From contig NZ_JARUND010000001.1 of assembly GCF_036898825.1 (NCBI RefSeq), forward strand, positions 5,332,001-5,396,000: a stretch of DNA of 64,000 bases. The letters run 5' to 3'. The DNA is from Streptomyces sp. B21-083 (lineage in GTDB: Bacteria > Actinomycetota > Actinomycetes > Streptomycetales > Streptomycetaceae). The notes under the pieces were generated by a model. The model was not told the DNA's origin. It ran no database searches and was given only the letters and a program-made list of their open reading frames with translations. Shown piece by piece: positions 56,174 to 64,000 of this stretch (positions are counted from its first letter, which is position 1; every line of letters begins with the position of its first letter). A program made the position numbers and the translations under genes.

Positions 56174-56219
56174 TGGAGCGGGTGACGAGAATCGAACTCG
56201 CACTCTCAGCTTGGGAAGC
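56174..56219 (-). other. 3' fragment of tRNA-Gly(CCC), probable att site
   Basis: The same 46-nt segment as at 41832-41877, differing at one base and in the same orientation. It runs from anticodon loop to CCA on the minus strand and no 5' half follows. The direct repeat brackets 14.3 kb, the size of a small integrative element, but no integrase gene is left inside. Confidence 0.7.
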
Positions 56220-56498
56220 GACGGCGCTCGGTCGGCCGTATGGCCGCTGACCTGCTCGGATGCGGTCTCGGTGTCGCCGCTGTGCGGCCTGATGGCACCG
56301 CTGTTGTCCGTGGTTGACCGGTCTTAAGGGCACGCTACGGGCACGCAGCCCGGTCGGAGTCATCGATAGCCCCTCTGCGGTCCATCCGGAGGGGCTTTGA
56401 GCCATTTCGCGGGCCTGGAAGCGATATGGCGCGATCTGCTGGGTAATCTCGCGCTGCCACTGGCCCGACCGCCTCCCAGCAGACTCAGGAGAAGCGCC

Positions 56499-57878
56499 AT
56501 CGCTGAGCAGAAGCCCGGAGAGTCTGGGACCGCTCCGGGAAACCAGCCCCAAGAGGCCGACCAGCTGAGGAACATGCTGCGTCGGCCCGAGTACCGACGG
56601 GCGCTGGTGTTCTGCGCCTTGATCGGGATCCCGGTGTCGTTGGTCGCGTTCTGGTTCCTCGTCCTGCTCCACGAGCTGGAGAACCTGATCTGGGTGGACT
56701 GGCCGCACGATCTCGGGTGGACGGATCCACCGTGGTGGTGGCCCGTTCCCCTGGCTCTGGTGTCAGGCGCGGTCGTCGCCCTGGTCGTCCTGCGGTTTCC
56801 GGGCCGAGGAGGACACATTCCGGCGGCTGGCCTGCATTCCGGAGAGGCGTCGAAAGCCACCGTTCCCGGTGTGGTCCTCGCCGCGTTGGCCAGCCTGCCG
56901 CTGGGCGCCGTCCTCGGGCCCGAGGCCCCGCTGATCGCCCTCGGCGGTGGTCTGGCGCTGGTTTTCCGGGATCTCGTACGCGCTCCGGCGACCGAGGCGA
57001 GCACTGTGCTGCTCGGTGCCGCCGGTGCCGCGGCAGCCATCGCCGCGATCTTCGGCAGTCCGCTCGTGGCGGCCGTGATGCTCATGGAAGTGGCCGGAGT
57101 CGGCGGACCGCAGCTGTTCGCGGTGATGCTTCCCGCCCTGCTGTCCAGCGGAATCGGCGCCATCGTGTTCACCGGCTTCGGCCACTGGACCGGGCTGAAG
57201 ACCGGGAGCCTCGACATCGGGCTGCCCACTCCGCCGCTCCTCGACACCGGGGACGTGGTGTGGTCGGCGCTGATGGCAGTCGTCGTCGGGGCGGCCGTCC
57301 ACTGGATCATGGTGGGGGGACGGGTCGCCGCGCGCTTCGTAACCGCGCATCCGTTGCGCAACACGGTGGTCTGCGCACTCGCCGCGGCGGGCTGCGCGGC
57401 TCTCTACGCAGTCATCACCGGCCGTTCGCCGTCCGAGGTCTCCCTGTCCGGCCAGTCCGCCCTGGCGCAACTCGCCGGGCACCCCCATGCGTGGTCGGTC
57501 GGCAGTCTGTTGGCGGTCCTGGCGTTCAAGGGCGTCGCATACGCGCTCTGTCTGGGAAGCCTTCGCGGCGGTCCGACCTTCCCCTCCTTGTTCCTGGGCG
57601 GAGCGGTGGGCGTCCTGCTGGCACCCCTGCCGGGACTCGGCGTCGTAGCGGGCATGGCGGCGGGTATGGCGGCCGCGTGCGCCGCCGCGCTGCGGCTGCC
57701 CGTCAGCACGGTGGTGCTGGTCGTCCTCATGGTGGGCAACTCGGAAACGGTGCCCGTGATCGTGCTGGCCGCCGTGGTGTCGTTCGTGACCACGGAGCTG
57801 CTGCCACAGGGACCGGGGATTCCTGCGTTCAGGCCACGAGTCGGTCGAGCGCGTCGTCCAGCGTCGCCGCGGCCGTGA
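56499..57878 (+). CDS. ClC-family chloride channel/transporter
   Basis: About 459 residues. A good AGGAGA site at 56487-56492 lies six nt before an in-frame ATC (56499), and the next standard start is ATG 56574; residues between them (AEQKPGESGTAP) look like a normal N-terminus, so either ATC is used or the protein starts at 56574. Ten or more membrane helices. ClC landmarks: GPEAPLIALGGGLAL (in place of GREGP), GSPLVAAVMLMEVAG and the late GPTFPSLFLGGAVG filter loop. It would move chloride or related anions, as channel or antiporter. Confidence 0.85.
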   Translation: MAEQKPGESGTAPGNQPQEADQLRNMLRRPEYRRALVFCALIGIPVSLVAFWFLVLLHELENLIWVDWPHDLGWTDPPWWWPVPLALVSGAVVALVVLRFPGRGGHIPAAGLHSGEASKATVPGVVLAALASLPLGAVLGPEAPLIALGGGLALVFRDLVRAPATEASTVLLGAAGAAAAIAAIFGSPLVAAVMLMEVAGVGGPQLFAVMLPALLSSGIGAIVFTGFGHWTGLKTGSLDIGLPTPPLLDTGDVVWSALMAVVVGAAVHWIMVGGRVAARFVTAHPLRNTVVCALAAAGCAALYAVITGRSPSEVSLSGQSALAQLAGHPHAWSVGSLLAVLAFKGVAYALCLGSLRGGPTFPSLFLGGAVGVLLAPLPGLGVVAGMAAGMAAACAAALRLPVSTVVLVVLMVGNSETVPVIVLAAVVSFVTTELLPQGPGIPAFRPRVGRARRPASPRP

Positions 57879-57933
57879 CGAGAGAGACCGGGCGTTGTGC
57901 ATAAAGCCTCTGCGTATGGGACGGGGGAAGAAT

Positions 57934-58602
57934 TCAGGACGCAACCACAGGTCCGGGACCTGGCCGGAGACTGGCCACGAGAATGTGCAGGCTGACGACA
58001 AGTGCCCACAGGGGGAAGACCAGCTCGGACCAGGCGACAGTGCCCGACACGAGCAGCAGTGTCAGGGCGACGAGATAGCCGACAAGGGAAAGCCAGCGCG
58101 GGAGGACTCCGAGCCGTTGCCCGATGGTGGAGGTCGAGAAGGTGAAGACCGCGGCCATCCGCATCGCGTAGGTCGTCAGGAGGCTGTAGGTGACGTGACG
58201 GCCGAATGACCACCCTTGCAGTTTGGAGCCGGCCCCGGACACATCGGCCGTGACCAGTAGGCCGCCGGCCGCCGCTGCGGCGCCGAAGAGAGTCGCCACG
58301 AACAGCAGGCCGCTGCCCAGGAAGACCATGGCGAAGAACTGGTCCTCGGCCGCTCCGATGCGTGCGCGCACCGCGCCCATGAACCACAGGAAGAAGATGC
58401 CGGCGAAGGGAACGAGGTTGAGCGCCGTCTGTACGGTGCGCCGACGCGAGGGGTCGGTGACCCAGGCGTTGCCCACATTGCCGGGCACGTCCGGCACCGC
58501 TACGCGGACCAGGACGATGGCCACGCCGAGGAGCAGGGCGAAAACGATCCCCACCAGTCCTGCGGCTCGTGGAGTGCGCAACGCCTGAAGCTTCCTCTCC
58601 AT
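57934..58602 (-). CDS. Integral membrane protein of unknown function
   Basis: 222 residues from ATG 58602. About six hydrophobic helices (GLVGIVFALLLGVAIVLVRV, ALNLVPFAGIFFLWFMGAVR, FFAMVFLGSGLLFVATLFGA, YSLLTTYAMRMAAVFTFST, WLSLVGYLVALTLLLVSGTV, VFPLWALVVSLHILVASL). No catalytic or transporter signature. It lies between the ClC and antiporter genes; a shared role in ion or stress physiology is only suggested by context. Confidence 0.72.
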   Translation of the reverse strand: MERKLQALRTPRAAGLVGIVFALLLGVAIVLVRVAVPDVPGNVGNAWVTDPSRRRTVQTALNLVPFAGIFFLWFMGAVRARIGAAEDQFFAMVFLGSGLLFVATLFGAAAAAGGLLVTADVSGAGSKLQGWSFGRHVTYSLLTTYAMRMAAVFTFSTSTIGQRLGVLPRWLSLVGYLVALTLLLVSGTVAWSELVFPLWALVVSLHILVASLRPGPGPVVAS

Positions 58603-58884
58603 GGGCGGTCTTCGCTTCCTCTCCCAGCCTGTGTGTCCCCGTCCGGTGACGGTCTCTCCCCGGTCCGGTGGCGGTGCCGGTGGGCAAGCTCGGCGGGCGG
58701 CTGAGACCAGCAAGCACCGGCGGACGCCCACGTGCCACTGGGACTGTCCATGCGGGTGACGTGTGCGGGGGCGGCAGACGTGCTTCCCACCAGTGAGCCG
58801 GTCCGTGTGAGCCACGGTCCCCGGTACGGCCCGGCGCCCCCGCCGGGAACGACACGCGTCGAGCGGCGGCAGCCGACGGTCGGC

Positions 58885-60663
58885 CTACTCCGACGGACTC
58901 TCGGTACCCCGTCGGCCCGGGGCCAGCAGGACGACCGTGTCCCCCGGTCGCGGCAGTGGTGCGCTGCCTCCCGTGACCGGATCGAGGCGGCCGTCCCGGC
59001 GTACGAGGAACAGCAGATCGCTGCCGGGCGGTAGGGCATCTCCGGCGGGCTGCCCGAGAACGGCCGCCCCCTCCTCGTACCGGTGAGCGAACGTCGGCCA
59101 GGTCAGATCCGGGCCGAACAGAACCTCGCCGCCGATGAACGGCGCCACCGCGCCGTGGCTGTCGGCCGGTTCGTTGAGGCGGTGGACGGTACCCTCCACG
59201 CTGCCTCGCAGAAGCACCGCCGCCAGTGCGTTGAAGTCGTCCTCGGCGGTGAGGAAGTACACCGCCGTGATGCCCTCCAGCTCGGCGGCCTCACCTGTGG
59301 CGGCGCCCAGCAGCTCACCGGGCGCAAGTTCGATTCCCGCCTGCCGGATACGTTCGCGCTGTTCCTCTTCCCCCGCCCACATCAACACTTCCAGCCCCGC
59401 TGTCTTCAGGGCCACGCCCAGGTCGACCACCCAGGGGTCACCGCCGACCAGCAGGGGCCGCGAGCGGGACAGGCGCACGACGCCCAGGCGCCGGGCGACG
59501 GGCGAGGCGGTCAGGCCGTAGAGCGTCACTGTCGCGACGATGACCACGAACGTGGCCGGAAGGATCTTCGACGCACCACCGATCCCCTTCGCCACCAGGC
59601 CGGCCGAGAACGTCGAAGCCGTCGCGGCCGCGACGATGCCGCGCGGCGCCATCCAGCCGATGAAGCGCCGCTCACCGCCTGTCAGGTCGGTGCCGGCGGT
59701 GGACACGAGCGCGACCAGCGGCCTGACGACCAGTACCAGAAAGGCGGCGAGCCCAAGCGCGGGGAGCCACACATGGCGCAGCGAGTGCGGGGTGACGGTG
59801 GCCGAGATCGAGATGAAGAGCAGGCCGAGGATCAGACTGACCAGGGTTTCGAAGAAGGGCCGACGCGCTGGTACGTCGATGCTGGGGAGGTTGGCGACGG
59901 CCAGGCCCATCACCACGGCGGCGATGAGTCCCGTGTCGTCGCGCAGGACGTCGCAGAACGCCGCCACACCGATCACCGCGGCAAGCTGCGCCGTGGTGCC
60001 GAGAACCTCGCCGAGCCGCAGTACCCGGAACAGCACCCACAGCAGAGCCGCCCCGGCCGCTCCCCCGGCCAGTCCGATGCCCATGCTGGCGGTGAAGCGC
60101 TCCAGGCCACTGCCGAGGTGGTGACGGGAGCTCGCCACGACGGCGTGAAAGACCAGTGCGCCCAGGACACCGCCGACCGGATCGATGAGGGAGCCTTCCC
60201 AGATCAGGATGCGCTGGAGCCGATCCTTCGGCCGTACGAAGCTGAGCAGCGGTCCGACGACCGTCGGCCCCGAGACCACGAGGATCGCGCCGAGCATGAG
60301 GGCCGCCCGCCTGGAGATGTCCAGCAGTGGCGCGGCGAGGAGCGTGCCGAGCAGCCCGGTGATCAGGACGCCGAACCAGAGCAGCCGGACGACGACGCTG
60401 CGGGTGTGGCCCTTCAGCCTCGCCAGGTCCAGCCCGAGGCCGGCGTCGTAGAGGATCACGGCGACGGCCAGCGATACCAGCGGTGAGAACGCCGCCCCCA
60501 GCAGTTGCTCGGGGTCGACGTCGTCGATCAGCGCGCCGGCGGTGAAGCCGACCGGCAGCAGGACAATCAGGCCGGGGATGTGCAGGCGGTCGGCCAGGAT
60601 CTGCGATCCGACGGCCAGGACCAGGATCAGGCCCACACCGATGAGCACCTGGTTCGTCGTCAC
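58885..60663 (-). CDS. Cation/proton antiporter (CPA1/NhaP2-like) with C-terminal regulatory domain
   Basis: 592 residues from GTG 60663 (AAAGGG upstream). Twelve or so membrane helices with CPA landmarks: FTAGALIDDVDPEQLLGAAF, LYDAGLGLDL, SGPTVVGPLLSFVRPKDRLQ and WEGSLIDPVGGVLGAL (ion-binding Asp), APRGIVAAA. After residue 395 there is a cytosolic TrkA-N-like domain (VVDLGVALKTAGLEVLMWAG ... AVYFLTAEDDFNALAAVLLR) and a C-terminal TrkA-C-like part (PPGSDLLFLVRRDGRL). Such proteins exchange K+ or Na+ for protons under nucleotide control. Confidence 0.88.
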   Translation of the reverse strand: MTTNQVLIGVGLILVLAVGSQILADRLHIPGLIVLLPVGFTAGALIDDVDPEQLLGAAFSPLVSLAVAVILYDAGLGLDLARLKGHTRSVVVRLLWFGVLITGLLGTLLAAPLLDISRRAALMLGAILVVSGPTVVGPLLSFVRPKDRLQRILIWEGSLIDPVGGVLGALVFHAVVASSRHHLGSGLERFTASMGIGLAGGAAGAALLWVLFRVLRLGEVLGTTAQLAAVIGVAAFCDVLRDDTGLIAAVVMGLAVANLPSIDVPARRPFFETLVSLILGLLFISISATVTPHSLRHVWLPALGLAAFLVLVVRPLVALVSTAGTDLTGGERRFIGWMAPRGIVAAATASTFSAGLVAKGIGGASKILPATFVVIVATVTLYGLTASPVARRLGVVRLSRSRPLLVGGDPWVVDLGVALKTAGLEVLMWAGEEEQRERIRQAGIELAPGELLGAATGEAAELEGITAVYFLTAEDDFNALAAVLLRGSVEGTVHRLNEPADSHGAVAPFIGGEVLFGPDLTWPTFAHRYEEGAAVLGQPAGDALPPGSDLLFLVRRDGRLDPVTGGSAPLPRPGDTVVLLAPGRRGTESPSE

Positions 60664-60887
60664 AAGCGGCCCTTTCCATGCGTGGTGGTGGGACGAGTCG
60701 ATGCCCTTCCCTGCCAGTGGAGGCACCACGGATCGACGAATCGAGGGGACGGCACGGCCGGCGAGGCGGCGGTGGTGATCCCGGCCCGCACCATCACGGC
60801 AGCGGCTGCGGCGAATCCCCAGGAGGCCCGCGTCGCGTGATGGTCCTCGGCCCGATGAACATCAGGTCGGGGACCATCACAGCGCTG

Positions 60888-61808
60888 TCATTCTTCCCAC
60901 GGCGTGATCCCCCAGCGAACCGTGTGCTGCGCGCCGGGGGCGAGGGTGACGAGCCCGGTGCCGCTGCGGAAGGCGTCCGGCGGGCAGGTCATCGGCTCGA
61001 CGGCGACCGCGCGACGGCGTTCCCCCGGAGGGAGGGTGTCGCCGGTGTAGAGCTGCACGTAGTCGGCGCCTTCGCCGAGCCACACGTCCGTACCGACCGC
61101 ACCCGACGGATGGGCCAGGCGCACCACGGCACGGCCGTCCGCGTCCCGGTCGAGGTCGCCGAACGGAGTGTCCAGCCGGAGCGCGCCGACAGCTCGTGGC
61201 GTACGCAGGTCGTACTCGGTCCCGGCGACCGGCTCGGCGGCCACCGGCAGGCCGCGCTCATCGGTACGCAGCCATGTCCGTGCGGGCACGGTCAGCACCG
61301 CCTGGTCGACGACGGCGGTGCCCGCGGTGACGTAGGGATGCTGGCCGAAGCCGTAGGGCGCGGCGCTCGCATCGAGGTTGCGTGCGGTGACGGCGACTTC
61401 GAGTCCGTTCTCGCCCAGCGCGTACTCGGCACGGACGCGGAGGTGGAACGGGTAGCCCGGCTGCGGCCACAGCGGAACCTCCAGGACGGCGCGGCTGTCG
61501 CTCGCCTCCACGACCCGCCACGCCACCCACCGCAGGAGCCCGTGGATGGCGTTGCCGCCGGCCGACTCATCGAGCGGCAGCTGCAGATCCTGCCCGTCCC
61601 AGGGGTACCGGCCGTCGCGGATCCGGTTGGGCCACGGCACCAGGATCTGGCCGCGCCCGCCGGTGATCCGGTCCTGTTCGGTGAATCCGTCGACCACGGT
61701 GCGTTCACCGACCGCGTACGACCGCAGGGCCGCGCCCAGCTCGACGATGACGGCACGGTGCGTGCCGTGACGGAGGGTCAGTTGCCGTCCGGTCCGGCTC
61801 TCCAACAC
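60888..61808 (-). CDS. Aldose 1-epimerase (mutarotase) family protein
   Basis: 306 residues from GTG 61808, with GAGGAGG five nt upstream. Motifs: ILVPWPNRIRDGRYPWDGQD, GNAIHGLLRWVAW (His), GFGQHPYVTAGT (His), DLDRDADG and the late AVAVEPMTCPPDAF (catalytic Glu). It would interconvert alpha and beta anomers of glucose, galactose or arabinose, a fitting helper for the hemicellulose genes, though not adjacent to them. Confidence 0.9.
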   Translation of the reverse strand: MLESRTGRQLTLRHGTHRAVIVELGAALRSYAVGERTVVDGFTEQDRITGGRGQILVPWPNRIRDGRYPWDGQDLQLPLDESAGGNAIHGLLRWVAWRVVEASDSRAVLEVPLWPQPGYPFHLRVRAEYALGENGLEVAVTARNLDASAAPYGFGQHPYVTAGTAVVDQAVLTVPARTWLRTDERGLPVAAEPVAGTEYDLRTPRAVGALRLDTPFGDLDRDADGRAVVRLAHPSGAVGTDVWLGEGADYVQLYTGDTLPPGERRRAVAVEPMTCPPDAFRSGTGLVTLAPGAQHTVRWGITPWEE

Positions 61809-62038
61809 GCGTGGCCTCCTCGGTCCGCCCGGCCGGCGTCCTCGGACGCCGATGTAGTGGTGGCCTGCGCCGCCGGCCCTCCCGTCGGGAGCGTGCGGCC
61901 CCTCGTGGAGCCGGTCAAGCGCAACACGTTCCTGTCGGCACGATCGCCGGGCAGGTTCGCCCGCTGGGGTCACAGGATGTGGCGGGCGGCGGTCGACGCA
62001 CGGGCTCCCGTGATGTCTCCCTGACGGGGACGGCGGCG

Positions 62039-62992
62039 TCACCCGCTGCCCGGACGACTGCTGCGACGGCCGATGCGCCGCCAGGCAGCGCGTTGGAACC
62101 TGATCATCAGTACGCCCACCAGGATCAGCAGCACGATGTTGAGCAGAAGTTGGACCAGGGATCCGCGCGCCTCGCTCCAGCTGGAGAACGCGCAGGAGAC
62201 GCCGATGTCGGCGGCGGCCGGAATGGTGGTGACCGAGATGAAGACGCCGAGCAGCGCACTCGTCCTCGCCTGGGTCAGCGACATGATCCCGACGATGCCG
62301 GCCAGCACCGCGACGACGACGGAGAAAACGTTGGGGGCGTCGATCAGCGTGGAGACCGGCCTGAAGCCCTGCTCGAACGCCTTGGGTTGGAAGTCGAGAC
62401 CCCGGATCGCCCACGAGAACAGCAAGGTCACCAGGACAGCCAGCAGGAAACCCACGGTCAGGGCGAACAAGCCCTGCCGGACCCTGGTGCCGTTGCCGCG
62501 GTCGATGCCCAGCGCGACGCTGGTGATGGCGCCGTACTCCGGTCCTACGACCATCGCCGCGACGATCAGAATCTGGGAGTTGGTGATGATGCCCACCGCC
62601 CCGATGACGCCTGCGATGACCAGGTAGATGTAGAAGCTCGGCCGGTAGGTGCCCTCGGTGCGAATGCGCGCTTCGACCTCCTCCCAGACCGGCGCGTACG
62701 CGAGCGCCCCGAGTTGCTGCTGCTCCGCCGCGGCCGCGGCGCCGGAGAAGGCCATCTCGACCGGCTCGATGACGATGGATCCGCGACGGTCGAGTTCCAG
62801 CTCGCGCAATCCGCGCAGCACGGCGTTGGCCGCGCCCGCCAGGATGTCGCACACGATCGCGTCGCCGTCGGGATTGCGTGCCAGTTCGGGTAGGACGACC
62901 AGGTTGAAGACAAAGCGGTCGTCGGTCAGCAGCCCGACCGCCCGGGGGGTGAGATCAGGTGGGCTCACCAGCCGGACGTGGATCATCTCCAT
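62039..62992 (-). CDS. DUF389-family membrane protein
   Basis: 317 residues from ATG 62992. A soluble N-terminal half (MEMIHVRLVSPPDLTPRAVG, ELELDRRGSIVIEPVEM) precedes five to six membrane helices beginning YIYLVIAGVIGAVGIITNSQ; the IVAAMVVGPEYGAITSVALG and TTIPAAADIGVSCAFSSW segments are characteristic of DUF389. Function not established; possibly an ion or small-solute transporter. Confidence 0.85.
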   Translation of the reverse strand: MEMIHVRLVSPPDLTPRAVGLLTDDRFVFNLVVLPELARNPDGDAIVCDILAGAANAVLRGLRELELDRRGSIVIEPVEMAFSGAAAAAEQQQLGALAYAPVWEEVEARIRTEGTYRPSFYIYLVIAGVIGAVGIITNSQILIVAAMVVGPEYGAITSVALGIDRGNGTRVRQGLFALTVGFLLAVLVTLLFSWAIRGLDFQPKAFEQGFRPVSTLIDAPNVFSVVVAVLAGIVGIMSLTQARTSALLGVFISVTTIPAAADIGVSCAFSSWSEARGSLVQLLLNIVLLILVGVLMIRFQRAAWRRIGRRSSRPGSG

Positions 62993-63364
62993 ACTTCACG
63001 ACCTCCATCGCTCGGCCGACGGACCCGCCGAGGCGCCTCGGCGCACGAGCACCGGGCTTTCTGCCTACGATCGGCCGACTCCAGCCAGTAACGCCCGACG
63101 GGCAGGGGTCGGCAAGCCGGGTGCCCCGTTGACCTCCAGCGCCACCGGGCATCCGTCGCCCGGCCAGGACCCATGGCTCAGCCGGGCTCTGCGACAGGCC
63201 GCCCTGCGACAGGCCGCCGTTGCGCCGTCAGAGTGGCTGGTGCCAGTCAGCGGGCGTCGTCACCGGCTGCCGTGGGGAGCGGTCGTGGACCGTTCCGACG
63301 CGCAAGGACCACCCGAGTGGCCGATAGTGGATTTAGGGGGTCTACCCGAGATTTCGGAGCTGCC
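62993..63364. other. Intergenic region before the GH15 gene
   Basis: No gene supported. It contains the divergent promoters of the DUF389 and GH15 genes; GGAGCTGCC precedes the GH15 ATG. Confidence 0.5.
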
Positions 63365-64000
63365 ATGGACCGCTACCCTCCCATCGCCGAACACGGCCTG
63401 GTGGGCGACCTGCAGACCGCCGCGCTCGTCTCGTCGCAGGGTGTCGTGGACTGGTTCGCCGCTCCCCGGTTCGACTCGCCCAGCATCTTCGCCGCCCTGC
63501 TCGACCACGACGGCGGCGGGTACATGCGGCTGGCCCCCGAGCACCCCGACGCGGCCTGCAAGCAGCTCTACTACCCCGACACGGCCATATTGGTGACCCG
63601 GTTCATGTCACCGGACGGGGTGGGCGAGGTGGTCGACTTCATGCCTCCCGACCGGACCCGCACCGCCACCGACCGGCACACCCTGATACGCCTCGTACGT
63701 GCCGTGCGCGGCACCGTCGACTTCACGCTCGAATGCCGGCCGCGCTTCGACTACGGCCGGGCCGAGCACCGGCTGGAACTCGGCGAGAACACCGGCCTGT
63801 TCCGGTCGCCGGGGACGGACGCGCACTTGCAGGCCACCTTCCCGCTGGAGCGGGACGGCCAGGACGTACGCGGCAGGGTGACGCTGAAGGCCGGCGAGTC
63901 AGGCGGTGCCGTGTTCACCGTCTGCGCGTCCGGCGGCGAGGCACCCGCGCCCCTCACCGTCGACGGGCTCACCGCGCAGTTCGACGACACCAGCCTTTTC
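63365..64000 (+). CDS. GH15 glucoamylase/trehalase-like protein, 5' part only
   Basis: From ATG 63365 (GGAG nine nt upstream) the open frame runs off the window after 212 residues. MDRYPPIAEHGLVGDLQTAA, VDWFAAPRFDSPSIFAALLD and GGGYMRLAPE are the start of the trehalase-like N-terminal domain of bacterial GH15 proteins, which are about 600 residues and cytoplasmic; the catalytic (alpha/alpha)6 domain would be downstream. Possible trehalose or oligoglucan hydrolysis. Confidence 0.87.
   Translation, partial: MDRYPPIAEHGLVGDLQTAALVSSQGVVDWFAAPRFDSPSIFAALLDHDGGGYMRLAPEHPDAACKQLYYPDTAILVTRFMSPDGVGEVVDFMPPDRTRTATDRHTLIRLVRAVRGTVDFTLECRPRFDYGRAEHRLELGENTGLFRSPGTDAHLQATFPLERDGQDVRGRVTLKAGESGGAVFTVCASGGEAPAPLTVDGLTAQFDDTSLF

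Larger units (their letters stand above)
55607..56498. other. Long intergenic region with a 105-nt hairpin and tRNA-Gly fragment
   Basis: No gene supported. It holds an elaborate inverted repeat at 55813-55917 and the 56174-56219 tRNA-Gly 3' fragment with about 130 bp of flanking similarity to the 41.9 kb copy. The ribosome site of the ClC gene is at its right end. Confidence 0.55.

Overview
The window is high-GC DNA with GTG/TTG starts, GTGA/ATGA start-stop overlaps, many secreted enzymes and typical actinomycete regulators. It reads as a chromosomal, accessory-rich segment of a Streptomyces or close relative. No rRNA, intact tRNA or CRISPR array was seen. Product calls rest on motifs read by eye; no database search was run.

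1-9.6 kb is a plant cell-wall degradation cluster: a secreted GH74 xyloglucanase with an N-terminal ricin-type lectin (cut by the left edge), a GH10 xylanase fused to a GH62 arabinofuranosidase, a GH43 enzyme, a GH27 alpha-galactosidase and a GH43-CBM6 arabinoxylan enzyme. Together they would strip arabinose and galactose side chains and cut xylan and xyloglucan backbones. Further enzymes of this kind lie at 30.3-32.5 kb (sialidase-fold, possibly GH93) and 42.3-43.7 kb (GH43 with an AbfB/CBM42 domain).

9.7-18.2 kb holds a vapBC-type module, a FAD oxidoreductase/SRPBCC gene pair, a receptor-like Ser/Thr kinase coupled to a membrane protein with a related ectodomain, two gene remnants, an SDR and a TetR regulator. 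18.4-24.5 kb is mobile-element territory: an S41 peptidase lipoprotein, a decayed IS5-type element, a RacO/RacP-like pair (RacP frameshifted), a broken zinc-ribbon gene and an apparently intact DDE transposase. 24.5-29.5 kb has a DHFR-like protein, a divergent MerR/SDR pair around a perfect palindrome, a TerD-like protein and a secreted S33 peptidase.

32.8-41.9 kb is the most interesting part. A second vapBC, a Crp/Fnr-type cyclic-nucleotide-fold regulator and a small membrane protein resembling the Pycsar (PycTM) effector precede a tightly overlapping three-gene operon: a class III nucleotidyl-cyclase-like protein, a 1484-residue STAND/NACHT-type NTPase and a TPR protein. The operon ends at a clear terminator next to a 3' fragment of tRNA-Gly(CCC). 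A nearly identical fragment recurs at 56.2 kb and a poorer one at 49.55 kb, which suggests repeated integration at a tRNA-Gly gene. I infer a defence or conflict island that may use a cyclic nucleotide signal.

42-56 kb contains the GH43-CBM42 gene, two convergent secreted proteins that share a tachylectin-like propeller but carry different cell-wall lytic domains, a small secreted peptide beside a LuxR-type regulator, a third vapBC and a PadR-controlled ABC/FtsX exporter. 56-64 kb is a membrane-transport and sugar-metabolism stretch: ClC-type channel, a membrane protein, cation/proton antiporter, aldose epimerase, DUF389 protein and the start of a GH15 trehalase/glucoamylase-like gene cut by the right edge.
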